From assembly GCF_964019755.1 (NCBI RefSeq), contig NZ_OZ026469.1, forward strand, positions 682,001 to 746,000: a stretch of DNA of 64,000 nt. Direction: 5' to 3'. Made by a program: the position numbers and the translations under genes. Below, in pieces: positions 1 to 11,958 of this stretch; the first letter of the stretch is position 1; every line of letters begins with the position of its first letter. This DNA is from Spiroplasma endosymbiont of Polydrusus cervinus (GTDB lineage Bacteria; Bacillota_I; Bacilli_A; Mycoplasmatales; Mycoplasmataceae). A model generated the notes under the pieces. The model did not search any database. It had not been told where the DNA came from and worked only from the letters and a program-made list of their open reading frames with translations.

Positions 1-972
1 GCCGAGCTTAATGCACTTCAATTAGAATATTTAGGGAAAAAATCAGTGTTAAATGATTTATTAAAAAAATTGAAGGATTTAAGCCATGAAGAACGGTTAA
101 TAGTTGGCCAAAAAGCAAATAAAATTAAGGCGGAATTAACTAATTTATGCCAAGATAAAAAAGTTGAATTGGAAGATGCATTGTTAATGACAGCCATTGA
201 ACAAGAGAAAATTGATTTATCATTGTCAGAGTATAATTTAACGTTAGCAACAAAGCATCCATTAAATCAAGTTATTGATGAGATTTCACAATTATTTCAA
301 GAATTAGGATATGATATTGTGTTTGGAACGGAAGTTGATGATGATGAATATAATTTTCAACGTTTAAATTTACCATTAGGACATCCCGCTCGTGATATGC
401 AAGATACATTTTATTTAACAAAAAATACCTTATTACGAACACATTGTACCAATATGACAGCGCGCACAATTTCCCAAATGAAAAATAACAAAGAAATTAT
501 TGCAATGATTTCAGCAGGAAATACTTATCGTCGCGATGATGATGACGCTACACATTCACATCAATTTATGCAAATTGATGGGTTTTTAATTGCCTCCAAC
601 ATTACCTTTGCAAATTTAAAATGAACAATTCAATACTTTTGTCAAAGAATGTTTAGTGAAAAAACACAAACTCGGTTACGACCAAGTTTTTTCCCGTTTA
701 CCGAACCATCAGTCGAAGTTGATGTAACATGTGTTAATTGTCAAGGCGAAGGTTGTTCAATTTGTAAACAAACGGGATGAATTGAAATTATGGGGGCCGG
801 AATGATTAATCCGCTTATTTATAAAGCATGTGGTCAAGATCCAACCTTAACGGGGTTTGCCTTTGGGATTGGGATTGAACGGATTGCAATGTTAAAATAT
901 GGAATTGATGATATTCGTCGTTTTTATACGAATGATGTTCGTTTTTTAGAACAATTTAAGAAATTTGATTAG
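1..972 (+). CDS. pheS: Phenylalanine-tRNA ligase alpha subunit, 5' end cut by window edge
   Basis: This is the catalytic alpha subunit, which charges tRNA-Phe with phenylalanine in the cytoplasm as an alpha2-beta2 enzyme. The frame is open from base 1 to the TAG at 970-972, with TGA read as Trp at 622-624 and 778-780. Visible class II features are the RTHCTN segment (near 439-456), the FFPFTEPS motif 2 region (near 691-714) and motif 3, [12 protein letters not shown] (near 856-891). A Cys cluster (VNCQGEGC) lies in the middle. The N-terminal coiled coil begins in the window and the true start lies upstream. pheT follows after 12 bp, so the two are one operon. The product is certain; only the 5' end is missing. 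Confidence 0.97.
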
Positions 973-984
973 GATGTGTTAAAG

Positions 985-3381
985 ATGATTATTACAAGAA
1001 AATGATTAGATAAATATATTGATTTTACAGATATTAGTAATGACGATATTGTGGCTGCTTTAAATAGTTTGGGGTTTGAAGTTGAACGTACACATAATTT
1101 TGATCATAATCGCGATGTTGTTTGTGGACGGGTACAATTTATCAATGAAATTCTCGATACGCATTTAAAGTTTTGTTTAGTTGATACAGGGCAAGAATTA
1201 GTTGATCCAATTGTTTGCGGAGCTAGTAATCCTGTGGAAAATGGGTATGTTATTGTTGCCCGTCCAGGAACAGTTTTAGCGGATGGCACTAAAATTGCCA
1301 AACGACAAATTAAAGGATATGCGTCAGAAGGAATGATGTGTTCTTTAAGCGAGCTGGGAATTCCCGAGAAATATTTAACAGCGGTCGAAAAAGATGAAAT
1401 TATTTTAACTTTTAATGAGAAAGAAGTTTCTTATGATATGATTGGTGCCGAAGATATTTTACCGAAAATTGGGTTAACCGATTATTTATTTGATATTGAT
1501 TTAACATTGAATCGCAGTGATTGTTTAAGTGCTTATGAATTAGCCCGGGAATTAGCGCGTTATTTTAAACGAGAATTATTTCCATTAGAATTAGAATCAA
1601 CGGAAAATTTAAAGGAATATCAAAACCCCTTGCAAGTTGGCATTAAGACTACGGCTGTTGAATCAGCAATTAGTGCCAATGTGAAGTTAACACCTGAAAA
1701 AAATCCGTTAAAATTAGCCGATCGAATTTGATTAAAAATTAATGAATATCAATCAGACAGTACTGATCCATTTGGCGATCTAGCAATTAAAACAACGATT
1801 GAAACCGGACAACCATTATTATTATATGATTTTAATAAAATTAAGGGTTCTTTAAAAATTACGGATGATTATGAAAATAAGGCTTTTAATATTAAAAAAG
1901 GGGATTTAGTTGTTATTGACAATAACGAATTTGTGGAATTAATTGGGGTTCGGGTAAATCCGGCTTATGCTATTACTTCAACAACAGCAGAAATAACTGT
2001 GTTAGCTTTACATTTAAATCATATTCTAATGCGTCAGCAACAACGAAAAGTTGGAATTAGTAATATTAATTTACAACGTTATATTAAGCCCCTTAGTTAT
2101 GCAACGGTTGGATTAGGATTATCGCGTTATTTATATTTATTAAAGATTAATGGTTTTTTAGCGGAATTATCAGTTTTAAATTTTATTAAAAAGTATAAGA
2201 AAACTGTTGAGCCAATTCGGATTACATTAAATGAAATTAACCAGACAATTGGGCATCCTTTTAGTTTATTAGAAGTTAAAGCTTTGTTAGAACCATTAGC
2301 ATTTCATTTTAAAAAGGCCGCGGAAATTTTACTTGTGATTCCACCAGTCATGCGCACGGATATTTTTCAAAAGGCTGATATAATTGAAGAAATTGCGCGT
2401 TTATTTGGTTATAACAATATTGTTTCAGAACCACCAGTCTTATCAAGCTTGGCCAAAGCAAATCGCCCAGCGGAGAAAACAATCAATAATTTTGAAACTT
2501 TCTTATTAAATAATGGCTTTTATCAAGCAAAAACATATGCTTTAGTTAAACAACAAGAAATTAAGGACTTTAACTTTTTTAATTATCAAAAGCCATATCA
2601 ATTATTATCACCATTATCCGAAGAACATGAAGTAATGCGGCTAAGTTTAACAAATAGTTTACTAAATAGTGTGGTGTATAATAATGCACGAAATAATAAA
2701 AATATTAAATTATTTACAGTTGAAAAGATTTATGCTAATGGGGGAGAAAGTTATTATCATGGGGCTTTTGTCAGTCAAACGGAAATTATTGAAAATAAAG
2801 TAACAGGTAATAAACTAGCTAATTCATATTACTATGTTAAAAGTTTGTTGGAAGCTTATTTGCAAAGTGAACAAATTGATATTAATGAATTATCATATCA
2901 AGCGGCTCCCAAAAATAAAGTTTATCATCCTTATCAAACAAGTCAGGTTTTATTAGGGAAGCAATTATTAGCCGTAATTGGGGTCGTTCACCCCGCTTAT
3001 CAGAATGCCGTTGATTTAAAAGGGGCCACTTATTTTGGTGAAATTAACTTCGAAGTAATTTTTAATCATTCGAATAAAAAACAAACATTTTTTACGCCAC
3101 TTTCAAAATTTAGTGCAAGTAGTCGCGATATTTCAATTTGAGTACCAACAACGGTAAGCTATGAGCAAATTAAAAAGAAAATTTTAGCTGGGGTAAAAAA
3201 TGTTGTTAAGATGGAAGTTATTGATCAATATTTTGATCCGAAATTAAAAGCTGGCCATAGTGCTTTAACAATTAGTTTTACTTTTAATGATATGACAAAG
3301 CAATTAACAGAAGCAGAAATTAATAAACAATTTGAACAAATTAAAAATAATTTAACAAAATTAGAATTATCAATTCGTTAA
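985..3381 (+). CDS. pheT: Phenylalanine-tRNA ligase beta subunit
   Basis: The 798-residue beta subunit has normal length. It starts at an ATG 12 bp after pheS, and TGA is read as Trp at several points (for example 1003-1005, 1729-1731, 3139-3141). From N to C terminus: an EMAP-like tRNA-binding domain (about residues 40-150), the B3/B4 editing region, the B5 domain (about 410-480, starting RITLNEINQTIGHPF), a catalytic-like core and a C-terminal FDX-ACB anticodon-binding domain (about 705-798). The frame ends LSIR followed by TAA. An IS-derived hairpin begins about 55 bp downstream and may serve as terminator. Confidence 0.97.
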
Positions 3382-3478
3382 AAATAAAATTTATTGAGAA
3401 TTAAGTTAAACTAGAACAAGGAGAACTTAATTTTTTTGTATACTGTAAAATTAAATCATAAAAAGTTAATAAAATTAT

Positions 3479-3563
3479 AACAAGGCGTCCTGTGCGATGA
3501 ATCGGCAAAAAACAATCTCACAATAATTGTTTTTTGCCGATTCATCGCACAGGACGCCTTGTT
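3479..3563. repeat. Perfect long hairpin next to IS end
   Basis: Two 38-bp arms reading AACAAGGCGTCCTGTGCGAT... pair perfectly around a loop of about 9 bp. It lies just after pheT and could terminate that operon. A related sequence, GGCGTCCTGTACGATGA, recurs in single-arm form at 6281, 39820, 50370 and 57653, always joined to the IS30-like right end. Confidence 0.8.
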
Positions 3564-3710
3564 CCATTTTTCTTTTTAAATAATTCATTATCTTTTAATT
3601 TTTCCAAATTTACTCTTTCATTAAAATCTAATCTTTCATATTTTCATACTTTACCTCCTAAAATATTTAAAATGTTATAATTTATGTGCAATAATTATAA
3701 CATTTTAAAT

Positions 3711-3797
3711 ATTTTAGGAGCAATCGGATTAAAAGCAACAAGTACAACATCATTAATTAGTTGCGAAAAACCAAATAATAGTGAAAACAGCGAGTAA
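3711..3797 (+). pseudogene. Lipoprotein leader remnant inside IS30-like element
   Basis: The reading frame GAIGLKATSTTSLISC followed by EKPNNSENSE and TAA matches the lipobox part of the 34-residue lipoprotein at 47574-47678. Its MKKLLSIL start is lost because a transposase promoter segment is joined directly at about 3710. It is a fragment carried by the element and not a functional gene. Confidence 0.55.
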
Positions 3798-3885
3798 TAA
3801 ACCAGAAACCAAGCCACAACAACCACCAGTTGGAAGTAATTGAAAGTTAATTGAAGATTGTAAATTACGCGGGATAATTTATTCT

Positions 3886-3996
3886 TTACTTTTTAATTTC
3901 AATATCATTTGCAATCTTATTGACAGTATTAATAACAATATCTTTACCATACTTTTTCACTAACGACCGCAAAATTAAATATTGCTTTATTTGCAT
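3886..3996 (-). CDS. 36-residue peptide carried by IS30-like element
   Basis: A small ORF starts MQIKQYLILRSLVKKY and ends IANDIEIKK, behind a strong AGGAGG Shine-Dalgarno (ATAGGAGGTTGAAATT then ATG). The same ORF recurs at 47386-47496 and 52614-52724, and with a frameshift at 62552-62661, always just inside the element's left end. It is basic and amphipathic with no known domain. Conservation of frame and ribosome site in three copies suggests translation, but the function is unknown. Confidence 0.6.
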   Translation of the reverse strand: MQIKQYLILRSLVKKYGKDIVINTVNKIANDIEIKK

Positions 3997-4114
3997 AATT
4001 TCAACCTCCTATAATTAACTTAAAAAGTTAACTAAATTAATAGTTAACTTTTTATGATTTGGTATTTACAATTTATACTGCTAAAAGAGATTGAATAAAA
4101 AAATAATCTTACGG

Positions 4115-5491
<1,377 letters not shown>

Positions 5492-5736
5492 AATTTTGTA
5501 CTCTCCTTCTAAGTGTATATTATTATTATATTATTTGTTCAAAAAATAGTAAACAAAATCTTCTGAAAATCAAATAAAAAATGCCACTTTTATTGCTTTT
5601 CTTTTGTAATAACTAATATTGGTCGCATGGAAAAAAGTAGGGTTTTAAAAAAATCAGAAATTGAATAAGAATAATAAACCATTTACTAAAATGGTTTATT
5701 TATTTATAAAACCATAATTATAGATTAATTTAATTG
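5492..5736. other. eno upstream region with a short palindrome
   Basis: No gene is visible. The stretch holds the enolase ribosome site and AT-rich promoter DNA. A perfect 12-bp-arm stem (AATAAACCATTT/AAATGGTTTATT) at 5673-5700 could be a terminator of a lost neighbour. Confidence 0.6.
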
Positions 5737-5897
5737 AAACAGAGAAAAGACAGCATCTTATTTATATAATAAAAAACTTTATAATAACTTTTGATGCCCT
5801 CTTTAAGTTGTTTGTGCATTTATTAAATATATTAGAAATCTTTAAACAAAATATACCTGTTTTTTCTCCTAATTTAAGATGTTGTCTTTTCTCTGTT
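5737..5897. repeat. About 160-bp element with terminal inverted repeats
   Basis: The ends read AACAGAGAAAAGACAGCATCTTA and its near-complement TAAGATGTTGTCTTTTCTCTGTT, about 23 bp with one mismatch, around roughly 115 bp of AT-rich DNA without an ORF. The structure is that of a MITE or a pair of transposon ends. No related transposase is present in the window. Confidence 0.6.
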
Positions 5898-5915
5898 CCC
5901 GTTATATTAATCTCT

Positions 5916-6000
5916 ATTGGCACACTTAATTATTTATTAAAAAAATTAATATTTAATATACAATCTTTGAAAACTTAATAGTATTTTTCAGTGTGCCAAT
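5916..6000. repeat. 85-bp element with ATTGGCACACT terminal inverted repeats
   Basis: ATTGGCACACT at 5916-5926 is exactly inverted at 5990-6000 (AGTGTGCCAAT). The interior is AT-rich and non-coding. It lies immediately after the preceding inverted-repeat element and looks like another non-autonomous insertion or a stem-loop. Confidence 0.5.
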
Positions 6001-6360
6001 TTTTACTATTTTGCATATTTTCGGTGTATCAAAATTTATTTTTACTATATATTTAATATATTTATTTAAAAGACAGAGAGATAAAGAGATAAAAAAAGAA
6101 AGTATTAATATTTCTCTCACTCTCTCATAAATAATTAGTTAATAACAAAATTAATATATTTGTTAATAAATAAATTATAGTAAAAGTAAGTAAAAAAGTA
6201 TTAATAATAATTTATTTCAATCTCTATCATAAACAAACAATATAAATATATTAAATTAAATATTTTTGATAAACATATTGGCGTCCTGTACGATGAACCG
6301 GCAAAAAACAATTCTTGTGAGATTGTTTTTTTTATTTTTCTATTAAAAAAATAAATTTAT
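6001..6360. other. AT-rich non-coding stretch with IS-end fragment
   Basis: I see no gene here. Near 6281-6331 it contains the GGCGTCCTGTACGATGAACC sequence followed by AATTCTTGTGAGATT, a fragment also joined to IS30-like ends elsewhere. The rest is short A/T and TCTC repeats. Confidence 0.55.
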
Positions 6361-6495
6361 TTGCATTATTCATCGGATAGTATCTTTAAATTTAGAACTT
6401 TTATCATAAAAAGATTAAATTCTGTTTTCCCTACACAAAATAAACGATATTTTATAAATCCTTTCAATAAAGGTATTATCCGATGAATAATGCAA
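6361..6495. repeat. Stem element TTGCATTATTCATCGG (copy 1 of 3)
   Basis: A 27-bp imperfect inverted repeat bounds about 80 bp of DNA. Copies at 23786-23927 and 39636-39773 keep the pairing although the arm sequences change (CATCGGATA/TATCCGATG here, CATCAGATA/TATCTGATG in copy 2, GATC/GATC in copy 3). It marks the outer edge of the phage-flanking inverted repeat. Confidence 0.7.
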
Positions 6496-6541
6496 CGCTT
6501 AAAACTTAATATTTTGATGCTTAAAGATGGATAACTCATCT

Positions 6542-6685
6542 ATGGCACGAAGCCTTAAAGAAAGTATGAAAGCGATTGGATTTACTCTCCTATTTATTTC
6601 TTTAATTATCGGCAAGATTAATCACTTGCGAAATGTCAGAGCGCGTGTTTTTTGGTTTGTTTTCATAAAAAAAGAGTGCTGTTAA
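6542..6685 (+). pseudogene. Small membrane protein, truncated copy
   Basis: The frame starts MARSLKESMKAIGFTLLFIS and holds one hydrophobic segment (FTLLFISLIIG). Compared with the intact 78-residue copy at 23505-23741, two extra A bases in the run at 6667-6673 shift the frame, so translation stops after 47 residues at VFIKKECC. It probably belongs to phage sequence, since it lies in the repeat that flanks the phage genes. Function unknown. Confidence 0.5.
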
Positions 6686-6852
6686 ACCGAAAAAAAACAA
6701 TATCGGACACTAAAAAAACAAGAGGGTTGGAACTCCAAAAGGTTATTTTCTTTATATAAAGTTGTGTAGGGATGGATGAAGCGTAATTAATAACTGGGTA
6801 AACTGTTTTTTTTTATTTCCGTATGGGGATAAACTCTATCAAAATATCCTAT

Positions 6853-6887
6853 CCGCCCCCGTTCACCTTCAAAGTGAAGCGGGCGGC
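6853..6887. promoter_or_regulatory. GC-rich hairpin in phage leader (copy 1)
   Basis: CCGCCCCCGTTCAC pairs with GTGAAGCGGGCGG around CTTCAAA. This is exceptional GC content for this genome. The inverted copy at 23398-23434 keeps a hairpin with a different stem sequence, which suggests selection for structure, possibly a replication or packaging signal or a terminator. Confidence 0.5.
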
Positions 6888-6982
6888 GAAGTAATTAAAT
6901 ACTAAAATAAATTATTTAATAAATATCAAAATATTAACCAATAAAGGAATATTATGTTTTTTTACAGAAAAGAAAATATTTG

Positions 6983-7099
6983 ATGAAAAAATGAAATAAA
7001 AAAATTAAAAATAAATTACAAGAATTAATGATACGAGCTTATCTGGTAACAGTAAATGATATTAATGATGAAATTTTAGTAACAAATAAAAAGAATTAA
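6983..7099 (+). CDS. Small ORF of 38 residues upstream of phage nuclease
   Basis: It starts MKKWNKKIKNKLQEL (TGA as Trp) and ends VTNKKN. It is a short basic helical peptide with no recognised domain. It is 14 bp from the next start and probably part of the phage early operon. The ribosome site is weak and translation is not certain. Confidence 0.35.
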
Positions 7100-7113
7100 G
7101 GAATATAGATAAA

Positions 7114-7844
7114 ATGCCAGAATATAAAAGTTTATATATTAATAAAACTTGAAATGAAATAACAACATCATTTGATTGAGTTAATTGTCAACCTATTAAT
7201 TGTCGTATTTCACATCATAAAAAGCATTATGATTTGCAATGTTTAGAATGAGCCAAAATGTACTTAAATTTATTTAAAGACAAGTGAGATGTTATTGCTT
7301 CTTATATGCAACATTACAAAATTAACGATATTTTAGATTTAGCTTCCGATGGATGAAAAATATTACAAATTGACAAAAAAATAAAACAAATAAATTAAAA
7401 TATATTATTGCAATTGACCCAGCTGGAATTGGACAAACTGGTATTATTATTTATAATGTTTTGCAAAAGAAAATAATTAATAATATTACTTTTAATTCCA
7501 AAAATGAAGAAGAAGCAATAAATAATATCTATTTAATATTAAACAATTTTCAAAAGCAAACTTGTTATTATTTAAATAAAGTTCTTGTAATAATTGAAGA
7601 TTATCAACTGCATAAGGGATTAAAAATAAAAAACCCACTATCTACTCCTAAATTCATCGGTGGTTTAAAGGTTTTATGTAAATATCTATTTAATTTAAAA
7701 TATGTTTTACAATCACCAGTCATTAAGAAAAATTATATTTATAAAGGAAATATTAAAATGACAGAGCATGAACACGATTCATGAAAACATTTACAATATT
7801 TTTTAACAAAAGGAGTTGATAAAAATGGCACAAACAAAAAGTAA
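7114..7844 (+). CDS. RuvC/RNase H-like phage nuclease, read through an apparent -1 frameshift
   Basis: The first frame starts MPEYKSLYINKTWNE, holds a CRISHHKKHYDLQC stretch that could bind metal, and ends at 7396-7398. The second frame overlaps it in the A7 run at 7375-7381 and continues KLKYIIAIDPAGIGQTG, VIIEDYQ and HEHDSWKH. That is the acidic pattern of RuvC or RNase H-fold Holliday-junction resolvases. The duplicate at 22543-23282 has the same A7 run and the same frame change, so programmed -1 frameshifting or two separate ORFs are both possible. It overlaps the next gene by 20 bp. The probable role is phage DNA junction processing. Confidence 0.55.
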
Positions 7845-8223
7845 TTTACCTAAAAAATCAATAACTAATAAACCTAAAATAAAAAATAAAAGAGTTAACA
7901 AATTAGAACTAACTGTTAGATTACATGAAAATCCGATTAAAACCAAAATTAAGGCACTGGTTGCTGGGGGCGTTGAAGTTGATGCTTGTTCGGCTAAATG
8001 TCAATGAGACGGATTAAATTACTCAACATTATCAGTATATAACCCATCTATTTTAACTGAGTTTTTAAAATTAAAAAAAGATGATGAGATAAAAATTAAA
8101 GGCTCAGTATTTAATCAACTAAATTTAAAAACTAAACGATATTTTTTATCTTTTCGAGTTGATAGTTTTGAAATTATACAAAAAGCGATTAGAAAAAGAA
8201 CAAATACAAATATTAAAAAATAG
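7825..8223 (+). CDS. OB-fold-like phage protein, possibly ssDNA-binding
   Basis: The 132-residue protein has its ATG behind AAAGGAGTTG. It starts MAQTKSNLPKK, with a lysine-rich tail of about 30 residues followed by a beta-rich domain (LELTVRLHENP, DEIKIKGSVFNQ, RYFLSFRVDSFEI). The strand pattern and basic tail suggest an OB-fold single-strand binding protein, which would fit beside a resolvase, but the assignment is inference only. Two cysteines (DACSAKC) sit mid-protein. A truncated duplicate is at 22329-22571. Confidence 0.55.
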
Positions 8224-8234
8224 AAGAAAAAACA

Positions 8235-8693
8235 ATGGCATTAAAAAATGTAAAATATGTTCTTATTGATGAAAATAATGAGTCTATTAAAAATGAAAAC
8301 GATAGTTTTGATATTAAAACTGCCGAAATTATTTTAGAAAATATTGCTGAAGTTGAAGAATTTAATGCAAGTAATTTAAAAAATAGCAATCATCAAATCA
8401 ACGAATTACAAACAAAAAACACTGAATTAATTTCACAACTTGAACAACAAACCCTGCAATTAAAACAAATTGAAATTAATAATTTTAATAATTCTTTAAC
8501 TGATAATGAAGAATTTAAAAATGTCTTATTAAAATCTTATGATATTAATGATGATATTGAAGTAATTAAAACACACCTACAAAGTGTTTATGATGAATTA
8601 ATTAAAGTACAAACCGTTAATACTGGTGGCGTACCAAAAATAGAAAACAAAGAAAACAATATTTTAGATACAGACAATGTATTTAATAAATAA
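8235..8693 (+). CDS. Coiled-coil protein, probable capsid scaffold
   Basis: The 152-residue acidic protein has a long helical coiled coil (about residues 45-85: IAEVEEFN, HQINELQTKNTELISQLEQQ). It lies 17 bp upstream of the capsid gene, the usual place of a scaffolding protein in tailed phages. I see no protease motif. Function is inferred from position and composition; sequence alone is not diagnostic. Confidence 0.55.
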   Translation: MALKNVKYVLIDENNESIKNENDSFDIKTAEIILENIAEVEEFNASNLKNSNHQINELQTKNTELISQLEQQTLQLKQIEINNFNNSLTDNEEFKNVLLKSYDINDDIEVIKTHLQSVYDELIKVQTVNTGGVPKIENKENNILDTDNVFNK

Positions 8694-8710
8694 GAAAGAA
8701 GGAGATAATT

Positions 8711-9937
8711 ATGGCACAAAACCCACAAAGAATATTCGGAGATATTGTTAATCAAGCAACAAAAAGAGACCAAGAAACATTTGAGCAATGATATTTACAA
8801 ACTTATCAACAAAAATTTAGTTGAGAGGCATTATTTGCATGAAAAGAAGCAAATAAATTTGGTTTAACATATAAAAGAAAGAAAAATATTCAATATAATG
8901 AAGGTTTAGGAAAAAATGGAAAAGTATTTAATACCGACGATAGTCTTTTAAACTACACTGAAGTAAAATTTGAAGATGGAACAGTTGAATTAGATACCAT
9001 TTTAACATTTGCTCGTAAATTAGACCCCGTAGAAAGTGATTTTAACCCTAATTTATGGGCTGCTGATATTGAGCAAGCAATGGATACTGAAGTTGCTTAT
9101 AAACGCAATAAAATTTTAGAAATTATTAATAAAGGAACAGTTACAACTATTCAAGAACAAAAAGCAGATGATACAAATGCTTTACAAATCCATGATGAAA
9201 TTATGGATAAAATATATGAAAATGGCTTTACCCCATCAGAAACAGTTATATTGGGTTCGACTGATTTTATTCGTGGAATTCGTAATAAATTACAGTTACA
9301 ACTTGGAGCAAATGACCAAATAAATAGCGTAATTGAAACAAGTGGAGCAATGAAAACTGTTGAAGGAACAACATACTATATGGTTCCTAAAAAATTACCA
9401 ATTATTAATAAAGATGGTTCAGAAGGAACAATTAATCTATTACCAGAAGATGTTAATGCAATTTCCTTTAAATTTAGCAAAAAATACGACCCGCTTATTT
9501 TACGCAAAAAAGACCATACTCCATTAAGGATTGGTGCAGCCGCATTAGGTACTGGAATGGGTAATACTTTGATTATGGAAAGAGTTTTATATTTAGGTGG
9601 CGCTGTAGTTGAACCAAAAGGAATTATTAAACATATTGTTGCAAAAATTGATATTAGTAAAATTAATAAATTAGATAAACCAACTATTCATGTTGCAGAC
9701 CCAACAAAAGCAACACCAGAACAGTTAAAACCACAATTTAAAGATGTTGTTTTAAAAGCAATAAAAGCAGTAGATAATTCTTTAACTGAAAGTGATTTTG
9801 ATTACTTTATTGAAAGTAAAGGTGAAGATTGACCCATTGATATTACAAATGACAAAACTGTTGAAGTTCAAATTAAAGGTAAAAATAACGCTACTGGTCA
9901 AACAAATCCAATTGATGTTAAAATTAAAAATTCTTAA
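8711..9937 (+). CDS. Probable phage major capsid protein with C-terminal spiralin-like domain
   Basis: The 408-residue frame starts MAQNPQRIFGDIVNQ behind AAGGAGATAATT, with TGA as Trp. Residues 1-310 have the size, acidic/beta composition and position expected of a tailed-phage capsid protein (TSGAMKTVEGTTYYMVPKK, IGAAALGTGMGNTL). Residues about 335-408 (TPEQLKPQF, VVLKAIKAV, SDFDYF, KTVEVQIKGKN, PIDVKIKNS) follow the repeat pattern of the spiroplasma surface protein spiralin, with a SDFxI segment and a Lys-rich beta pair. That would be a capsid decoration domain. The frame is intact. Confidence 0.7.
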
Positions 9938-10838
9938 TAATAGTACTAAAAAATAGTACTTTTTAGTTTTTAAAATGCCAATTGGAACATCTAAAACTGC
10001 TCTTATTTATGCTGTTAAAAAAATACCAACTAGATTGTCTATTCAACAACAAGAAAAAAGTTTTGGTTTACAATTATTAGAATTTTTAGGAATTCAAGTT
10101 TTAGCCCTTGGTTTATCAGTTTTAACTGGTGGTGTAGCATCTGCTGTTGGATTAGGTGCGGGATTGTCTAATTTTGCTGCAGCATTTATCTCATTTGGAG
10201 TAGAAACAGCAACTGATTTTGCCGTAAATCAAATATACGATAAATTAACATCAGAAGTGACAGCAAAAAGCACGGCCTTAAATTTGTTACCAGCAATTGG
10301 TGGTATTGGTAAATTAACGCGTGCTGCTCGCACAACTAGAATTTTAAAATTAGCAAAAGAAACTAAAATACTTGAAAAATTAGGTGTAATAACTGCTAAT
10401 AACTTAGAAGATATTGTAAAACAAGTTACAGGTAAAAAGGTTTTATCTGATAAATTAATATTTGATTTTACAAAACAGGCTAATAATGAAACTTTATTAT
10501 ATACAATTGGAAAATTAGCCCGAAATGATTTTTATAAAGGTTTTAAAGTTTCTAATTTAAAAACAATTAATAATTTATTAAAAATTGAAAAAAATATTCA
10601 AAAAATAAGTCCTAAATTAGTTCAAAAAATACCGCGCGTAAATGAAAAAAATGTTAATAAATGGTTGTCTGAATATAGATTAAATATTGATAAAATAAGC
10701 AAAATTAGCACTAATGAGTGATATAAAATTATGACTAATCTTCATAAAAAAGGTGTTGGTAAAAAAAATAGACTGCACCCAAAAAAGTAAGTAAAGAAAA
10801 AAAGTCTTTGCTAAACTTTAGAGGAGGTGCATTTTTAT

Positions 10839-11105
10839 ATGGCAAGAAAAGGACAAAAATTTAATAAATATACAGCATATTTTCGAAAAATGATAGTACA
10901 AGAGGTTAAAAATAATAGTATAAGTTTTATTGCAAAAAAATATCAAATTAATAAAAAAACTGTTGCTTCATGGTATGAAAATTTTAAGAAAGGAATTTTA
11001 AACACCAATAAAGGTCCAAAAGAATCATTTGAAAAAAGAGATTTAAACTATTACAAAGTTAGGTATGAATTACTAAAAAGCTTCATGACTTTTACAATTA
11101 AATAA
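10839..11105 (+). CDS. IS3 transposase OrfA (copy A), altered C-terminus
   Basis: The protein starts MARKGQKFNKYTAYFRK behind GGAGGTGC. It contains a helix-turn-helix (FIAKKYQINKKTVASWYENF) typical of IS3 OrfA, which recognises the IS ends. A missing A at about 11073-11077 makes the end read LLKSFMTFTIK instead of LLKKLHDFYN, and removes the AAAAAAG slippery site used for the OrfAB fusion. Confidence 0.85.
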   Translation: MARKGQKFNKYTAYFRKMIVQEVKNNSISFIAKKYQINKKTVASWYENFKKGILNTNKGPKESFEKRDLNYYKVRYELLKSFMTFTIK

Positions 11106-11958
11106 AAGAAAAATTGTATCTTTTATCAAAGAAAACATTAATAAATATCCACTAAATTTATTACTTGATATAACAGATTTAAAGCGTAGTTATTGAGATA
11201 AATATAAAAATTATTCAAGTAATGGTAAGGATAGCGAATCATTAAAAAATATTGTAAAAGTCTATGAAGAAAATTTAAAACAATTTGATTATCGTCGAAT
11301 TACCAAATATTTAAAAGAAGATTATGGCATTGTTTATAATGCTAAGAAAGTATTGCGAATTATGAAAGAAAATAATATTCAAGCTGAATATGTAAGGCGT
11401 ATGCGTAGAAAAATATTAATAAAACAAAATAGAAATAAAAATATAATTAAATATCCTGATTTAGTAAATCGTAATTTTAATGATATTAAAGAAAGATTTT
11501 CAATTTTATTTACTGATGTAACTTATTTAATTTGAAATGGTAAAAAACATTATCAATCAACAATACTTGATGGATATACTAAAGAAATTATTGATGTAAA
11601 ATGATCAAAATTTAATAATAACAAACTTGTAATTGATAATTTAAATGATGCAATTAATAAAATTAAAAAAATAAAAAAAGATTTAAATAAAATAATAATT
11701 CATTCAGATCACGGATATCAATATACATCTAAAGATTACAATAGTAAATGTTTAGATAACAAAATTATAATTTCAATGGGTAAAAATTATCATTGTGCAG
11801 ACAACATTATTATTGAAAGTTTTCATTCATTACTTAAAAAAGGAACAATCCATAATAAAAATTATAAATCTCATAATGAATATATTAATGATGTTAAAAA
11901 ATGAAATAAATGATATTCAAACCAAAAAGAAAAATATACAATAAATGAAAGTTTGTAA
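11087..11958 (+). CDS. IS3 transposase OrfB (copy A)
   Basis: This is the DDE integrase part of the IS3 transposase (start not defined, normally reached by -1 frameshift). The catalytic motifs are FTDVTY (first Asp), HSDHGYQYTS (second Asp) and ESFHSLLKKG (Glu). It ends INESL followed by TAA at 11956-11958. TGA codons are Trp. Sequence is nearly identical to the other copies; YRR appears here as FDYRRITKY against FGYRRITKY in copy E. Confidence 0.85.

Larger units (their letters stand above)
3438..4080 (-). mobile_element. Internally deleted IS30-like element (remnant)
   Basis: The element lies in reverse. Its right end at 3438 carries the GTATACTG...AAATCATAAAAAGTTAA inverted repeat, and its left end at about 4080 carries the matching TTTTTATGATTTGG...ACAATTTA repeat. 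Between them remain a perfect 38-bp-arm hairpin, about 100 bp of the transposase N-terminus in reverse (3566-3660), a lipoprotein remnant and a 36-residue peptide gene. Other copies at 47331-48717, 52531-53452 and 62458-63320 show the same parts. The transposase is almost wholly deleted, so movement would need a helper. Confidence 0.75.

Noticed and set aside
272-469. Antisense ORF within pheS
   Set aside because: It is a shadow of the pheS frame, with no ribosome site and no recognisable protein.
1104-1301. Antisense ORF in pheT
   Set aside because: Shadow of the tRNA-binding domain of pheT.
5492-6900. tRNA or rRNA genes in gene-poor AT-rich stretches
   Set aside because: I found no T-loop (GGTTCGA) and acceptor pairing, nor conserved rRNA words, on either strand; only inverted repeats and IS ends.
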